A stretch of DNA of 64,000 nucleotides from the NCBI RefSeq assembly GCF_900104665.1, contig NZ_LT629968.1, positions 62,001 to 126,000 of the forward strand, written 5' to 3'. The position numbers and the translations under genes are program-made. Below, one piece after another: positions 34,491-42,880 of this stretch. The notes under the pieces are model-generated. The model did no database searches. It saw nothing but the letters and a program-made list of their open reading frames with translations, and was not told where the DNA came from. Source of the stretch: Traorella massiliensis. Its GTDB lineage: Bacteria; Bacillota_I; Bacilli_A; Erysipelotrichales; Erysipelotrichaceae. How positions within the stretch are numbered: the stretch's first letter is position 1; every line of letters starts with the position of its first letter.

Positions 34491-35663
34491 ATGTACGATT
34501 TTGAATCTAAATTAAACCGCAAGAAAACATATGCATCAAAATGGATGGTACGCAACACTAAAAATGAAGAATACTCTGAAGATATTATTCCTCTTAGTGT
34601 TGCTGATATGGAATTCAAAGTCATGGATGAAATTAAAGATGCATTGCATAAAGCAGTAGATGAAATGAATCCCTATGGCTATCAGGCTATGAGTGACTCA
34701 TATCTGCAGAGCATCATTTCATGGATGCAGCGGCATCATCATGTCAAAGTAGATAAAGACTGGATCGTGCTTAGCCATGGAGTTGTAGAAGCACTTGTAC
34801 GCAGTGTAAAAGCCTATACGAAAGAAAATGACGGAGTCATTATCTTTACTCCTGTTTATCCGCCTTTTTTTAAGGCAGCACGATCGAATAAAACAAGAAT
34901 CGTAGAATGTCCTCTTATTTTAAAAGGTCAGCGTTATGAAATTGATTTTACGTTATTTGAAAAGCAAGCAAAACAAAGTGATAATAAAATACTTATCTTA
35001 TGCTCTCCACATAATCCCATTGGAAAAGTATTTACCAGAGAGGAACTAGCAAGAATTGTTTCAATATGTAAAGAAAATGATTTGATTTTAGTAGTAGATG
35101 AAATTCATCATGACTGCATCATGGAAGGTTATGTACATACAAATATTTTAAGCTTTTTAAATGTTTATGATCAAATCATTTTATGTACAGCAGCTAGCAA
35201 ATCATTCAATTTAGCAGGACTTCAGACAAGCAATATCATCATTCCTGATGAAAAACTTCGAACTTCTTATATTGGTGAAGATCATGTTTCAATCAACCCT
35301 CTTTCCATGGCAGCAACTGAATGTGCATATCGATGTGGAGACCAATGGATCAGAGAAATGATGCATGTCGTAGGTATCAATTATAAAACAGCAGCAGATT
35401 TCTTTGCTTCGTATTTTCCTAAAGCATGGCATAGTGAATTACAAGGAACTTATTTAATGTGGGTAGATATGAATGCTTATTTTGAAAATGAAGATGATAT
35501 GTTTGCTTTTCTATATGATGAGGCCTGTTTTATCGTAAATAAAGGCAGTACTTTTGGAAAGAATGGCGAAGGCTTTATGCGTATTAATTTGGCTTTACCT
35601 ACAGATCAATTAAAGATTGCTTTAAAACGTCTTTATGATGCCTATGAAAAAAGATCAAAATAA
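34491..35663 (+). CDS. PLP-dependent aminotransferase, MalY/PatB (C-S lyase) type
   Basis: 390 aa, fold-type I PLP enzyme. Landmarks: PLSVADMEF (about 32-40), SHGVVEA near 94, CSPHNPIGKVF near 170, VVDEIHHDC near 202, and the PLP lysine in TAASKSFNLAGLQ (K about 234). MalY/PatB members cleave cystathionine or cysteine conjugates to thiol, pyruvate and ammonia. Last gene of a three-gene run; no terminator is obvious. Confidence 0.88.
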   Translation: MYDFESKLNRKKTYASKWMVRNTKNEEYSEDIIPLSVADMEFKVMDEIKDALHKAVDEMNPYGYQAMSDSYLQSIISWMQRHHHVKVDKDWIVLSHGVVEALVRSVKAYTKENDGVIIFTPVYPPFFKAARSNKTRIVECPLILKGQRYEIDFTLFEKQAKQSDNKILILCSPHNPIGKVFTREELARIVSICKENDLILVVDEIHHDCIMEGYVHTNILSFLNVYDQIILCTAASKSFNLAGLQTSNIIIPDEKLRTSYIGEDHVSINPLSMAATECAYRCGDQWIREMMHVVGINYKTAADFFASYFPKAWHSELQGTYLMWVDMNAYFENEDDMFAFLYDEACFIVNKGSTFGKNGEGFMRINLALPTDQLKIALKRLYDAYEKRSK

Positions 35664-35925
35664 ATATGTTTAATTACTAAAAAAATATCAGATATCATAC
35701 AATCTATGCTTTCTGATATTGAAGAAATGTTAGGATAAATGCTGTAGAAATGATAAAAAGCATTAAGTAATGCTTGAATTGACTAGACAATAATAGACGA
35801 TCCTATCTTGAACAAACATTTAATGATATGCACATGATGGATGTAAAGTTTGATGGATAAATATTTTTTAGAAAGTTAAATGCTCTCTCATAATCTAATT
35901 TTATCATATCAATATTAGTAATAAT
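35664..35925. other. intergenic, no gene seen
   Basis: AT-rich spacer of 262 bases. It holds an AATATCAG/CTGATATT inverted repeat with a 21-base loop (35694-35730) and several broken frames, perhaps gene remains. No convincing gene. Confidence 0.4.
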
Positions 35926-35953
35926 AGACTTTAGTTAAATAAAATTTAAGGTA
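35926..35953 (+). other. upstream half of leader copy 3, cut off by IS30
   Basis: AGACTTTAGTTAAA followed by TAAAATTTAAGGTA aligns with the promoter region of leader copy 1 (25484 downward, minus). The alignment resumes on the far side of IS30 at 37665, so IS30 sits inside this promoter. Confidence 0.65.
35940..35953. repeat. 14-bp target duplication of IS30, left copy
   Basis: TAAAATTTAAGGTA, repeated exactly at 37651-37664 on the other side of the element. Confidence 0.8.
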
Positions 35954-37650
35954 GTAAAGTGAAAAGTTAAATTCTACTTTAATATAGGAAGAGATGAATT
36001 TAATCTTTCACAAAATTCATGTTGAATTTACTCTTTCAATATGTCATATTGAAAATGACCGGAAGCAGCCAGAATCACAAAGAAAGGAGGCCCTTATGGC
36101 TGCCACAAATAAAAATAAACATATGACCGAAAATGAAAGAAAAATTATTGAATCAAGTATTCGTAATGGTGCCACCCATACGGCCATTGCACAAGTCATC
36201 GGTAAAGACAAGTCTACCATAGGAAAGGAAATCAGGCTTCATCGGGTCCTGACTTATAAATGCAATCTTCCTCTGGAATGTGTGAACCGATCCAAATGCT
36301 CTCATAATCACAGCTGTAAATTGGAATGCCCTGATTATATCCGGTTTAAATGCTCACGAAGAGACAGAAGTCCCGGGGCCTGCAATGGCTGTTCAAAATT
36401 TCATTCCTGCAGATTCAATAAATATGTCTATCAGCCCGAAACAGCTCACAGAGAGTACAGGAATACGCTTGTCGATTCAAGAGTGGGCGTGAACCTGACA
36501 ACAGAGGAGGCAAAAAAGATGGGCGGAATTGTCAAACCGCTTCTTGATCAGGGCCAGTCCCCTTATCAAATCATTCAGGCTCATCCGGAATTAGGAATTA
36601 CTGAAAGAACCCTCTATACTTATATCGAAACAGGCGTATTCAGTATTGTCGGAATCAGTGTTATGGACCTAAGACGCCAGGTATCCAGAAAAAAATTCAA
36701 GTCTAAGAAAGCCGCTTTAAAAAAGCGTGAAGACAGAAGATTCCTGAAAGGGAGAACCTATAAGGATTACTGTAACTATCTCTCCGAGAATGAGGACGCC
36801 AGAATCGTACAGATGGATACGGTATACAACGATATATCAAATGGTCCATTTATTCAGACATTCAAATTTGTGAAATACGGCTTCCTGTTCGGCATCCTTC
36901 ACGAAGAGAAAACAGAGGAAGCGATGGTTTCAGGCGTGAATGCTTTAGAAAATCTTTTAGGCAGCGAACTTTTCCATGAAGAAGTTGAAATTCTTCTGAC
37001 AGACCGCGGAAGCGAAATGGCCGATGCAGAAGGAATTGAAAAAAAAGAAAACGGAGCAAGAAGAACCCGTGTCTATTACTGTGATCCGATGCAGTCCACA
37101 CAAAAGGCAACCCTGGAAAACAATCATATTGAACTGCGCTACATTTTTCCAAAAGAAACAGATTTAAGAGCTCTGGGGCTAACATCTCAGAAAGCCTTGA
37201 ATACTGCACTGTCGCATATTAACTCGATGTCAAAAGAAAAGCTCAACGGAAAGTCACCCATTGAGCTGATGGAATTTCTTCATCCTGAACTCATGAAGAA
37301 ATTCAACGATTTTGGAATTACCAGAATCGAAAAAGATAACATTATTCTAAAGCCCTACTTATTGAAAAAATAATGAATTAAAAACCAGCTGCTTCACGGT
37401 CTTTCAAACAAAACATAGTAGAATTTAGTCTTTCCAGCCAAAAAAATTTCTAAATTCTCCTATCCTTTATTGCGGCCTTTTTATGTTATCGTCAATAATA
37501 TTATATACCTGAAACAGTAATTCCTACAATAACAAAAAGCAAATAACTATCCGTCTGTCCTGATAACTATTTCATTTTAGAAATGATGAACGACTAATTT
37601 CCACATTTTTTTGTCGCTTTTTAAAGTAGAATTTAACTTTTCACTTCACG
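35954..37650 (+). mobile_element. IS30-family insertion sequence
   Basis: 1697 bp, with 29-bp terminal inverted repeats (35954-35982 and 37621-37649, one mismatch) sharing the core AAGTGAAAAGTTAAATTC. Flanked by an exact 14-bp direct repeat, long for this family. The transposase gene is intact. The last 240 bases before the right repeat carry no gene. Confidence 0.88.
36096..37373 (+). CDS. IS30-family transposase
   Basis: 425 aa DDE transposase. N-terminal helix-turn-helix (ATHTAIAQVIGKDKSTIGKEI, about 24-44), a Cys/His-rich zinc-binding stretch (about 50-110), then the catalytic core with the Asp of VQMDTVYND, the Asp of LLTDRGSEM and the Glu of TLENNHIELRY. AGAAAGGAGG lies 5 bases before this ATG; a 34-codon upstream extension lacks a site and overlaps the end region. 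It ends TAA with no terminator visible. Confidence 0.9.
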   Translation: MAATNKNKHMTENERKIIESSIRNGATHTAIAQVIGKDKSTIGKEIRLHRVLTYKCNLPLECVNRSKCSHNHSCKLECPDYIRFKCSRRDRSPGACNGCSKFHSCRFNKYVYQPETAHREYRNTLVDSRVGVNLTTEEAKKMGGIVKPLLDQGQSPYQIIQAHPELGITERTLYTYIETGVFSIVGISVMDLRRQVSRKKFKSKKAALKKREDRRFLKGRTYKDYCNYLSENEDARIVQMDTVYNDISNGPFIQTFKFVKYGFLFGILHEEKTEEAMVSGVNALENLLGSELFHEEVEILLTDRGSEMADAEGIEKKENGARRTRVYYCDPMQSTQKATLENNHIELRYIFPKETDLRALGLTSQKALNTALSHINSMSKEKLNGKSPIELMEFLHPELMKKFNDFGITRIEKDNIILKPYLLKK

Positions 37651-37833
37651 TAAAATTTAAGGTATTATTAAAGTGAAGATAAAAAGGGAGAGGGTCTTAT
37701 GAAAAAGGTATTAAAATTTATCAAAATCGTTTCCTGTAGTGGATGACTACCATTATGAGGAAACTAAAAGCAGATGTACAGAAATAAGTACAAATTTAAA
37801 AGGAAGATCGTCTAGTAGAGGTAAAACCAATGG
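37651..37833 (+). ncRNA. conserved structured leader, copy 3 (plus strand)
   Basis: After the IS30 target repeat: TATTAT -10-like box, GTGAAGATA, GGGAGAGGG, tiny ORF at 37699, hairpin with arms GTTTCCT (37730-37736) and AGGAAAC plus inner GTAGT/ACTAC, hairpin TGTAC/GTACA, then TAGTAGAGG and CCAATGG. It precedes the secreted-protein gene at 37949 by about 115 bases. Confidence 0.65.
37699..37746 (+). CDS. 15-codon leader ORF
   Basis: MKKVLKFIKIVSCSG after a GGGAGAGGG site. The first eight codons are kept in all three leader copies (MKEVLKFI in the other two, which stop there). The 3' half overlaps the first hairpin. Possible leader peptide; no known family. Confidence 0.45.
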   Translation: MKKVLKFIKIVSCSG

Positions 37834-37948
37834 GTAATTAAAATAATTATATAAATATTCTAATAGATTACGATACAAATATGAAACCTAAAATTGTTTT
37901 AAAGAAAGGAGTGGCTTAATTTTAGGGGCTGGTTAGCAAAAAAATATT

Positions 37949-38434
37949 ATGTTGAAAAAAATTTTTAAAATATTTTTAAGTATATCAATGGTTTTATTAA
38001 TTGTTCCGATGAAGGTTTCTGCGGAAGAGTCCGAGAGAAGGGTACAGGTAGTTCCATGTAGTGGATCTGATGTAGACTTAACATATACTGGCAGTCATTT
38101 AGAAATCGTTAGATTATTTAGTATTGGATGCTTCCCTGGAAGTTCTTACACAGTTTCAGCGGAAATGATTCAAACTATAAGTACTAATGCAGGTGTTTCT
38201 ATATTAGAGGGACTAATAGATTTAGGAGTTGAAACCTCAATTTCAACATCATCTAGTGTAGGACTTACTGTAACAAATACCAGTAATGTACATAGTCAAG
38301 CTGCATTATGGGTATCCTATGATGATTATAGTGCAGTAGAGTTAGATTACTTAGGAAATGGAACCTGTGCTGTTTACAGAAGTACTGTAGAAGTGCCAGA
38401 TTATTATCTTTATGGATTTGAAAACAGTCATTAA
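37949..38434 (+). CDS. secreted protein of unknown function (paralogous leader 3)
   Basis: 161 aa with a Sec signal peptide (MLKKIFKIFLSISMVLLIVP, cleavage near VSAEE at about 24-28). The mature part has two Cys (about 37 and 60) that could form a disulfide, and a Ser/Thr-rich, beta-type composition. No known domain. Upstream DNA from CTTAATTTTAGGGG through the first codons matches that of the gene at 22725, but the mature proteins do not clearly align. It overlaps the lipoprotein gene by 23 bases. Confidence 0.65.
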   Translation: MLKKIFKIFLSISMVLLIVPMKVSAEESERRVQVVPCSGSDVDLTYTGSHLEIVRLFSIGCFPGSSYTVSAEMIQTISTNAGVSILEGLIDLGVETSISTSSSVGLTVTNTSNVHSQAALWVSYDDYSAVELDYLGNGTCAVYRSTVEVPDYYLYGFENSH

Positions 38435-39071
38435 GAAATGCAGTATTGTATTGATATGTTCCATTTTCCTTTGTTCCTGTATGACAAATACGGATATGAA
38501 AAGTCCTGATGATTTTATTGTTATTGATAATGGCGATGAAAATTATCAATTAATTATGTATAAGGAGTATAGCAGATCAGATGCCGCATTTACAGTTGAA
38601 AATGATAAAGTTATTTTCACTGATGCAGATGTCAGTATAAATAAAAATGACTGTTATAGTTATAAAGATATTGATCTCATAGATTTTTGGGAATATTATA
38701 CATCTTCGAAAGAGCTTGATTTAGAGGATAATGATTTGCTTTTGATCGGTTATCAGTATCATACTTATAGTGAAAATCCATCTGGAACTTTGCCGGGTGC
38801 TGATCTTATTTATGTACTGGATAATGGTGATTCCTCATGGCTGGTTTATTCTTTTAGAGGGGTTTTGAAAAATAATGATGAATATTATTGTTTTGAACTT
38901 CTGGATGCTGTATATCCTTATGGTGTTTATGATTATGCTATCAATCAGGAATTTAATCCATTCCATCCAGCCTTTGCATCAAGAACCGGTTATGAATATC
39001 CTCAATGGTACTATGATAAATTTATCGAATGGTTTGAGTTAAATAATTTTGAGTATCAAAAAATTCAATAA
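38412..39071 (+). CDS. lipoprotein of unknown function
   Basis: 219 aa. Signal peptide with lipobox FLCSC (lipidated Cys about 23). The mature protein is acidic, rich in Asp and Tyr. The start is inside the previous gene and has no good ribosome binding site, so translation is probably coupled. An operon partner of the secreted protein before it; function unknown. Confidence 0.65.
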   Translation: MDLKTVIKKCSIVLICSIFLCSCMTNTDMKSPDDFIVIDNGDENYQLIMYKEYSRSDAAFTVENDKVIFTDADVSINKNDCYSYKDIDLIDFWEYYTSSKELDLEDNDLLLIGYQYHTYSENPSGTLPGADLIYVLDNGDSSWLVYSFRGVLKNNDEYYCFELLDAVYPYGVYDYAINQEFNPFHPAFASRTGYEYPQWYYDKFIEWFELNNFEYQKIQ

Positions 39072-39181
39072 GACATATAAAACTATGAAATAGATGTTTA
39101 AAATATGTTTTAAAAAAATAGATGAGTAAGGAAAAAAATGAAAAATTTTAGTTAATTTTTAACCATTCTGTAGATTTTATG

Positions 39182-39300
39182 GTATAATACTTGTGATAGA
39201 GTTATTAAATAAAGGTTGGTACTAAATTTCCCTTTTCATTCATTTCTCATACCAGCTGGTAGCTCTATCTTCCCTTATTCATAGAACTACATTGTAGTCA
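39182..39300 (+). promoter_or_regulatory. promoter and structured 5' leader of the MFS gene
   Basis: TATAAT (39183-39188) starts a leader of about 130 bases. GATAGAG (39195-39201) pairs with CTCTATC (39263-39269), enclosing TGGTA/TACCA pairs; a second small hairpin ACTACA/TGTAGT follows (39287-39298). It is not a riboswitch class I can name. AAAGGTTGGTACT recalls a T-box end but the rest of a T-box is absent. Confidence 0.45.
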
Positions 39301-39322
39301 TATACTAAAAGCAGGTGAAAAC

Positions 39323-40468
39323 ATGAAAAATGTTCGACTTGCTTTTTTTCTTTATTTTTCATATGTATCAGTAGGGTGTATTGTTTCTCAGTTAATTCCT
39401 TTGATCAATGATGTAGGATATTCTGCTTTTGAGAAAAGTTTGATTCTTGGGAGTGGAGCTTTATTTTCATTTTTAATGTCTTTGTGGCTAGGAAAAATGA
39501 GTGATACCCAAGGAAGAATCAAACCTTCTTTTTATATCAGTACGTTTCTTTATATCATTTTTATGCTTCTTTTTTATTTTCTGAATTCAATGTTTTTTAA
39601 AGCAGTGGCATTAGCAGGATTGATTGGTGTTTCACGAACATTGATGAGTAGCTGTGAAACGATTGTTTTATTGGCAAAGCCAGAAACATTTGGAAAATAT
39701 CAGAGCATGGGAGCCTTAGGTCTTATCAGCGGATCTTTGCTCTCAGCACAGCTGATGCCGATAGGTAAGGGAAGTTTATGTCTTTTTTCAACATTGGCTA
39801 GCATTTGTTTGATTTATAAGTGGCCGGAAGAGCAAAAAGAGAAGAAAGAAATTAAGATGCAGGATTTTTTACTTTTATTGAAAAACAAAGAATATGTGGG
39901 TTATTTAATGATTTTTTTCTTTTTGATGCTGATGGGGTTTGCTGATCAGTATATTGTTGTTGATAAGATGGTGAAGCTGAAAGCTTCTGCAGGAATGATT
40001 TCTTTGAAATATGCTTTACAGGCTTTGATGGAAATACCGGTGTATTTAAGTATAAAAAAGATCTTTCAGAAATTTTCGGTTTCAACATTGTTAATTTTTT
40101 GTACATTGATGAGTGCCATAAAATTTACTCTTTATGGTTTTGTATCTGTCAGTTATATGATCGTTGCTGTATCCCTGCTTCAGATCTTTACGCATCCGAT
40201 CATCGTAGTGCTTTCTAAAAAGCTGATTGCTAGCTGTACGCCCTCTCATCTGATTGCTTCTTCACAGATTATCGGGTTTGCGGTGTATTTTGGTATGAGC
40301 GGATTTATTGCTTCTCTATTGGGACAAGGACTTATAACGTGGTTTTCATTTGATATTGCCTTGTATATTTTCGCATCACTAGCGCTTTTTCCTTTTCTTA
40401 TTTGGTATTTTATGAGAAAATATGGTAAAGTAGGTGCGGTGATGAAAAATGAAAACATATCTGATTGA
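39323..40468 (+). CDS. MFS transporter
   Basis: 381 aa, about twelve membrane helices. The loop GKMSDTQGRIKPS between helices 2 and 3 is the MFS motif A (G-x3-D-x-x-G-R). AGCAGGTG lies before the ATG. It overlaps the HAD phosphatase gene by 20 bases. Substrate unknown; a structured leader precedes it, hinting at regulated uptake or export. Confidence 0.83.
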   Translation: MKNVRLAFFLYFSYVSVGCIVSQLIPLINDVGYSAFEKSLILGSGALFSFLMSLWLGKMSDTQGRIKPSFYISTFLYIIFMLLFYFLNSMFFKAVALAGLIGVSRTLMSSCETIVLLAKPETFGKYQSMGALGLISGSLLSAQLMPIGKGSLCLFSTLASICLIYKWPEEQKEKKEIKMQDFLLLLKNKEYVGYLMIFFFLMLMGFADQYIVVDKMVKLKASAGMISLKYALQALMEIPVYLSIKKIFQKFSVSTLLIFCTLMSAIKFTLYGFVSVSYMIVAVSLLQIFTHPIIVVLSKKLIASCTPSHLIASSQIIGFAVYFGMSGFIASLLGQGLITWFSFDIALYIFASLALFPFLIWYFMRKYGKVGAVMKNENISD

Positions 40469-41201
40469 TTTAGATGGTACGATGTATCGTGGAAACAGCA
40501 ATATTGCTGGTGCAAAAGAGTTTATCGATAACTGTTTAGAAAAAAAAGTTCCTTTCTTTTTTTTGACAAATAATGCTACACGAACACTACGTCAAAATGT
40601 GGAACATATGGAGAAGCTAGGTTTTAAAGGAATTGAGGAGAAACATTTTTTTACCAGTTCGATGGCGGCAGCACGAATCATGCGTAAAAAAGGTTATGAT
40701 AAGGCACAGATGATTGGCATGGATGGTCTGGCAGAAGCTTTACAAAACAGTGGTTTTAAAATCAGTGAAGAACCACAATGTTTATTTGTAGGGCTTGATC
40801 GCCAAGGAAACTATGAAAAATATTCCCAGGCATTACAGTATTTATTAAAAGGAGCTATTTTAGTTGGTACGAATGATGATCGTCTTTTAGCTCATGGAGA
40901 TACGTTTCATATTGGAAATGGTTCTATTGTAAGGATGTTTGAATATGCCAGTGGACAGACATCGATGAAAATTGGAAAACCACATAGTGCTTTTCTTCAT
41001 GAAGCTTTAGATTATTATCATCTTTCTAAAGAAGAATGTATCATCATTGGTGATAATCTGGAAACAGATATTGCTTTGGGAGCGAATGAACAGGTGGAAA
41101 CGATTTTAGTCCTAAGCGGTGTTCATCATGAAGAAGACATTGAACGTTTAAAGATCTATCCGGATCGTATCATTTCACGACTCGATGAATTAAATCAATA
41201 A
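40449..41201 (+). CDS. HAD-IIA family phosphatase (NagD-like)
   Basis: 250 aa. HAD motif I DLDGTMYRG (7-15), motif II LTNNATR (39-45), motif III Lys in MKIGKPHS (about 176) and motif IV GDNLETDIALG (about 200-210), with the NagD-type cap between motifs II and III. Acts on small phosphate esters such as nucleotides or sugar phosphates. Starts inside the MFS gene end. Confidence 0.87.
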   Translation: MKTYLIDLDGTMYRGNSNIAGAKEFIDNCLEKKVPFFFLTNNATRTLRQNVEHMEKLGFKGIEEKHFFTSSMAAARIMRKKGYDKAQMIGMDGLAEALQNSGFKISEEPQCLFVGLDRQGNYEKYSQALQYLLKGAILVGTNDDRLLAHGDTFHIGNGSIVRMFEYASGQTSMKIGKPHSAFLHEALDYYHLSKEECIIIGDNLETDIALGANEQVETILVLSGVHHEEDIERLKIYPDRIISRLDELNQ

Positions 41202-41229
41202 AAGACACATAAAATGAAACAGGTGAGAT

Positions 41230-41745
41230 ATGAAATCGGGCTTGTTTCTTTTTATTTATTCAATTTTGAAAGCTTTTTTACCGCTGCCTTCATTAGAAGC
41301 ACTCTTATTGCCTCTTTGTCTTTTATATCCGGATAAAGCTTTTTTTTATTCTATGCTTAGCGGACTAGGAACTTGTATTGGTGGACATATCGGTTATGAG
41401 ATCAGTGATCATTATGGAAGGAAGGCTGCTTTAAAATTTGTTAGTGAGGAAATGATGGCATCTGCTGTTGAGAAATTTAAGAAAATGGGTTATTTATATA
41501 TCATTATCGGTTCCCTTTCTCCTTTTCCTGATTTTATACTTTCTTATGCAGCAGGCATTTTGAAAATGAATCGCTGGATTTTTATGCTTTTAGATGGTGG
41601 CTGCCGGTGGATACGTTCTTTACTTCTCATTTATTTTTCGGCTGCTTTGAATGAATATTTTCAATTTGATCGTTATATAAGCATTTTATCGATTTTGATG
41701 CTTTGTTACTTTATGGGCCGCTACTTCTTGAAAAAAAGAAGTTAA
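41230..41745 (+). CDS. YqaA/DedA-like VTT-domain membrane protein
   Basis: 171 aa with about four hydrophobic segments. SGLGTCIGGHIGYEISDHYGR near 44-64 and GSLSPFPDFILSYAAGILKMN near 94-115 are the VTT/SNARE-associated motifs of YqaA/DedA proteins, now linked to lipid transfer between membrane leaflets. CAGGTGAG precedes the ATG. Its last 60 bases overlap the convergent amidotransferase gene. Confidence 0.75.
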   Translation: MKSGLFLFIYSILKAFLPLPSLEALLLPLCLLYPDKAFFYSMLSGLGTCIGGHIGYEISDHYGRKAALKFVSEEMMASAVEKFKKMGYLYIIIGSLSPFPDFILSYAAGILKMNRWIFMLLDGGCRWIRSLLLIYFSAALNEYFQFDRYISILSILMLCYFMGRYFLKKRS

Positions 41746-42303
41746 TAATGATGATTCTGTTTCTACTTCAGGATGCCACTGTACACCTAGTATTTGTTTA
41801 TTTCGAATAGCTTCAATGATCTGATCATGATCAAAAGCTTGAACTTCAAAACCTGAAGCAAGCTTATCAATACACTGATGATGATCACTATAAACAAGTA
41901 CTTCTCTTCCATCAGATAAGATGACAGGATGAGTGATATTCTGATGGTGAGAAATATGTTGATGGAGAGTCCCGCCAAAATACACATTGATGACTTGCAT
42001 TCCTTTACAGATGCCAAGGAGTGGAAGCTGATGTTTTTGGGCATAGTTCACTACTGCAAATTCCATCTTTTCAAGTTTGAAATCATCGAGTTTTGTTTTA
42101 GGATGTTTTTCTTGATGATATCGCTGAGGATCGATGTCACCGCCTCCAGCAAGAATAAAACCATCGCATTCAGGAAATTGGCTTTCATCAAATAAAAATA
42201 AGGGTAAGATCGTGTAAGTTCTCATCTTATCGATCAAATAAGAGGAAAAGACATAGCGGTGCAATTCTTCGTTGAGACGGGGAAGGATACCAATTTTTAT
42301 CAT
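41686..42303 (-). CDS. class I glutamine amidotransferase-like hydrolase (PuuD-like)
   Basis: 205 aa. Nucleophile Cys in LLGICKGMQ (about 98), His/Glu pair in GVQWHPEVE (about 175-183). These match gamma-glutamyl-gamma-aminobutyrate hydrolases, which lack an attached synthetase. It is shorter than the usual 230-250 aa. Its 3' end overlaps the VTT-protein gene by 60 bases. No polyamine genes are nearby, so the substrate is open. Confidence 0.78.
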   Translation of the reverse strand: MIKIGILPRLNEELHRYVFSSYLIDKMRTYTILPLFLFDESQFPECDGFILAGGGDIDPQRYHQEKHPKTKLDDFKLEKMEFAVVNYAQKHQLPLLGICKGMQVINVYFGGTLHQHISHHQNITHPVILSDGREVLVYSDHHQCIDKLASGFEVQAFDHDQIIEAIRNKQILGVQWHPEVETESSLLTSFFQEVAAHKVTKHQNR

Positions 42304-42329
42304 ACTCTAGCTTATGCGCAATTTTTGTT

Positions 42330-42367
42330 TTGACAACAGCTTTCTATTGGTCTATCATAGAAATATG
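42330..42367 (+). promoter_or_regulatory. consensus promoter 6 bases before a start codon
   Basis: TTGACA (42330-42335), 17-base spacer, TATCAT (42353-42358), then 6 bases to the ATG at 42365. Transcription should start at the ATG, giving a leaderless mRNA. Confidence 0.7.
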
Positions 42368-42880
42368 GAAACGAAAAGATTATTATTAAGAAAATTGAGT
42401 AAAAGTAATGCTTATGATGTTTATCAGAATATCTTTCATGATGAAAAGGTCTTCGAGACCTTTTTAGGGCGTTATGCGGCAACATTTGATGATTTTGATT
42501 TTGATGGGTTATTAACTTTTTTTGAGAAAAAGTTGTTTAGTTATGGAATCGAATTGAAAGGAAATCATGAATGTATCGGTATTATTTTTGAAAATCAGCG
42601 TCATGAGGATAATATTGAGATCGGATATGCATTATCTTCTAAATATTGGAATCTAGGGTATATGAGTGAAGCTTTAAAAGCTGTTTTATACGAGCTGATG
42701 GAAAGAAATGAGGGGAATGTTTTTTCAGCTGCTGCTTTTAAAGAAAATATTGGATCATGGCGAGTAATGGAAAAATGTGGCATGAAATATTCCCATACAA
42801 TAAAAAATGAAATTGAATGGAAAGGCAAATCACATGATGTTGTATATTATGAAATGAAAAAGGAGATAAGCAATGTTTGA
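42365..42880 (+). CDS. GNAT-family N-acetyltransferase (RimJ/RimL type)
   Basis: 171 aa. METKRLLLRKLSKSNAYDVY start, GYALSSKYWNLGYMSEALKA (acetyl-CoA binding, about 89-108) and NIGSWRVMEKCGM (about 129-141) are the RimJ/RimL acetyltransferase pattern. The start is placed at 42365; a 17-codon longer frame runs into the -35 box. Substrate unknown. It overlaps the CPBP gene by 8 bases. Confidence 0.82.
   Translation: METKRLLLRKLSKSNAYDVYQNIFHDEKVFETFLGRYAATFDDFDFDGLLTFFEKKLFSYGIELKGNHECIGIIFENQRHEDNIEIGYALSSKYWNLGYMSEALKAVLYELMERNEGNVFSAAAFKENIGSWRVMEKCGMKYSHTIKNEIEWKGKSHDVVYYEMKKEISNV

Noticed and set aside
39195-39270. T-box riboswitch before the MFS gene
   Set aside because: Only a partial match to the GGTGGTACC bulge; no specifier loop region fits in the short leader and no strong terminator follows.
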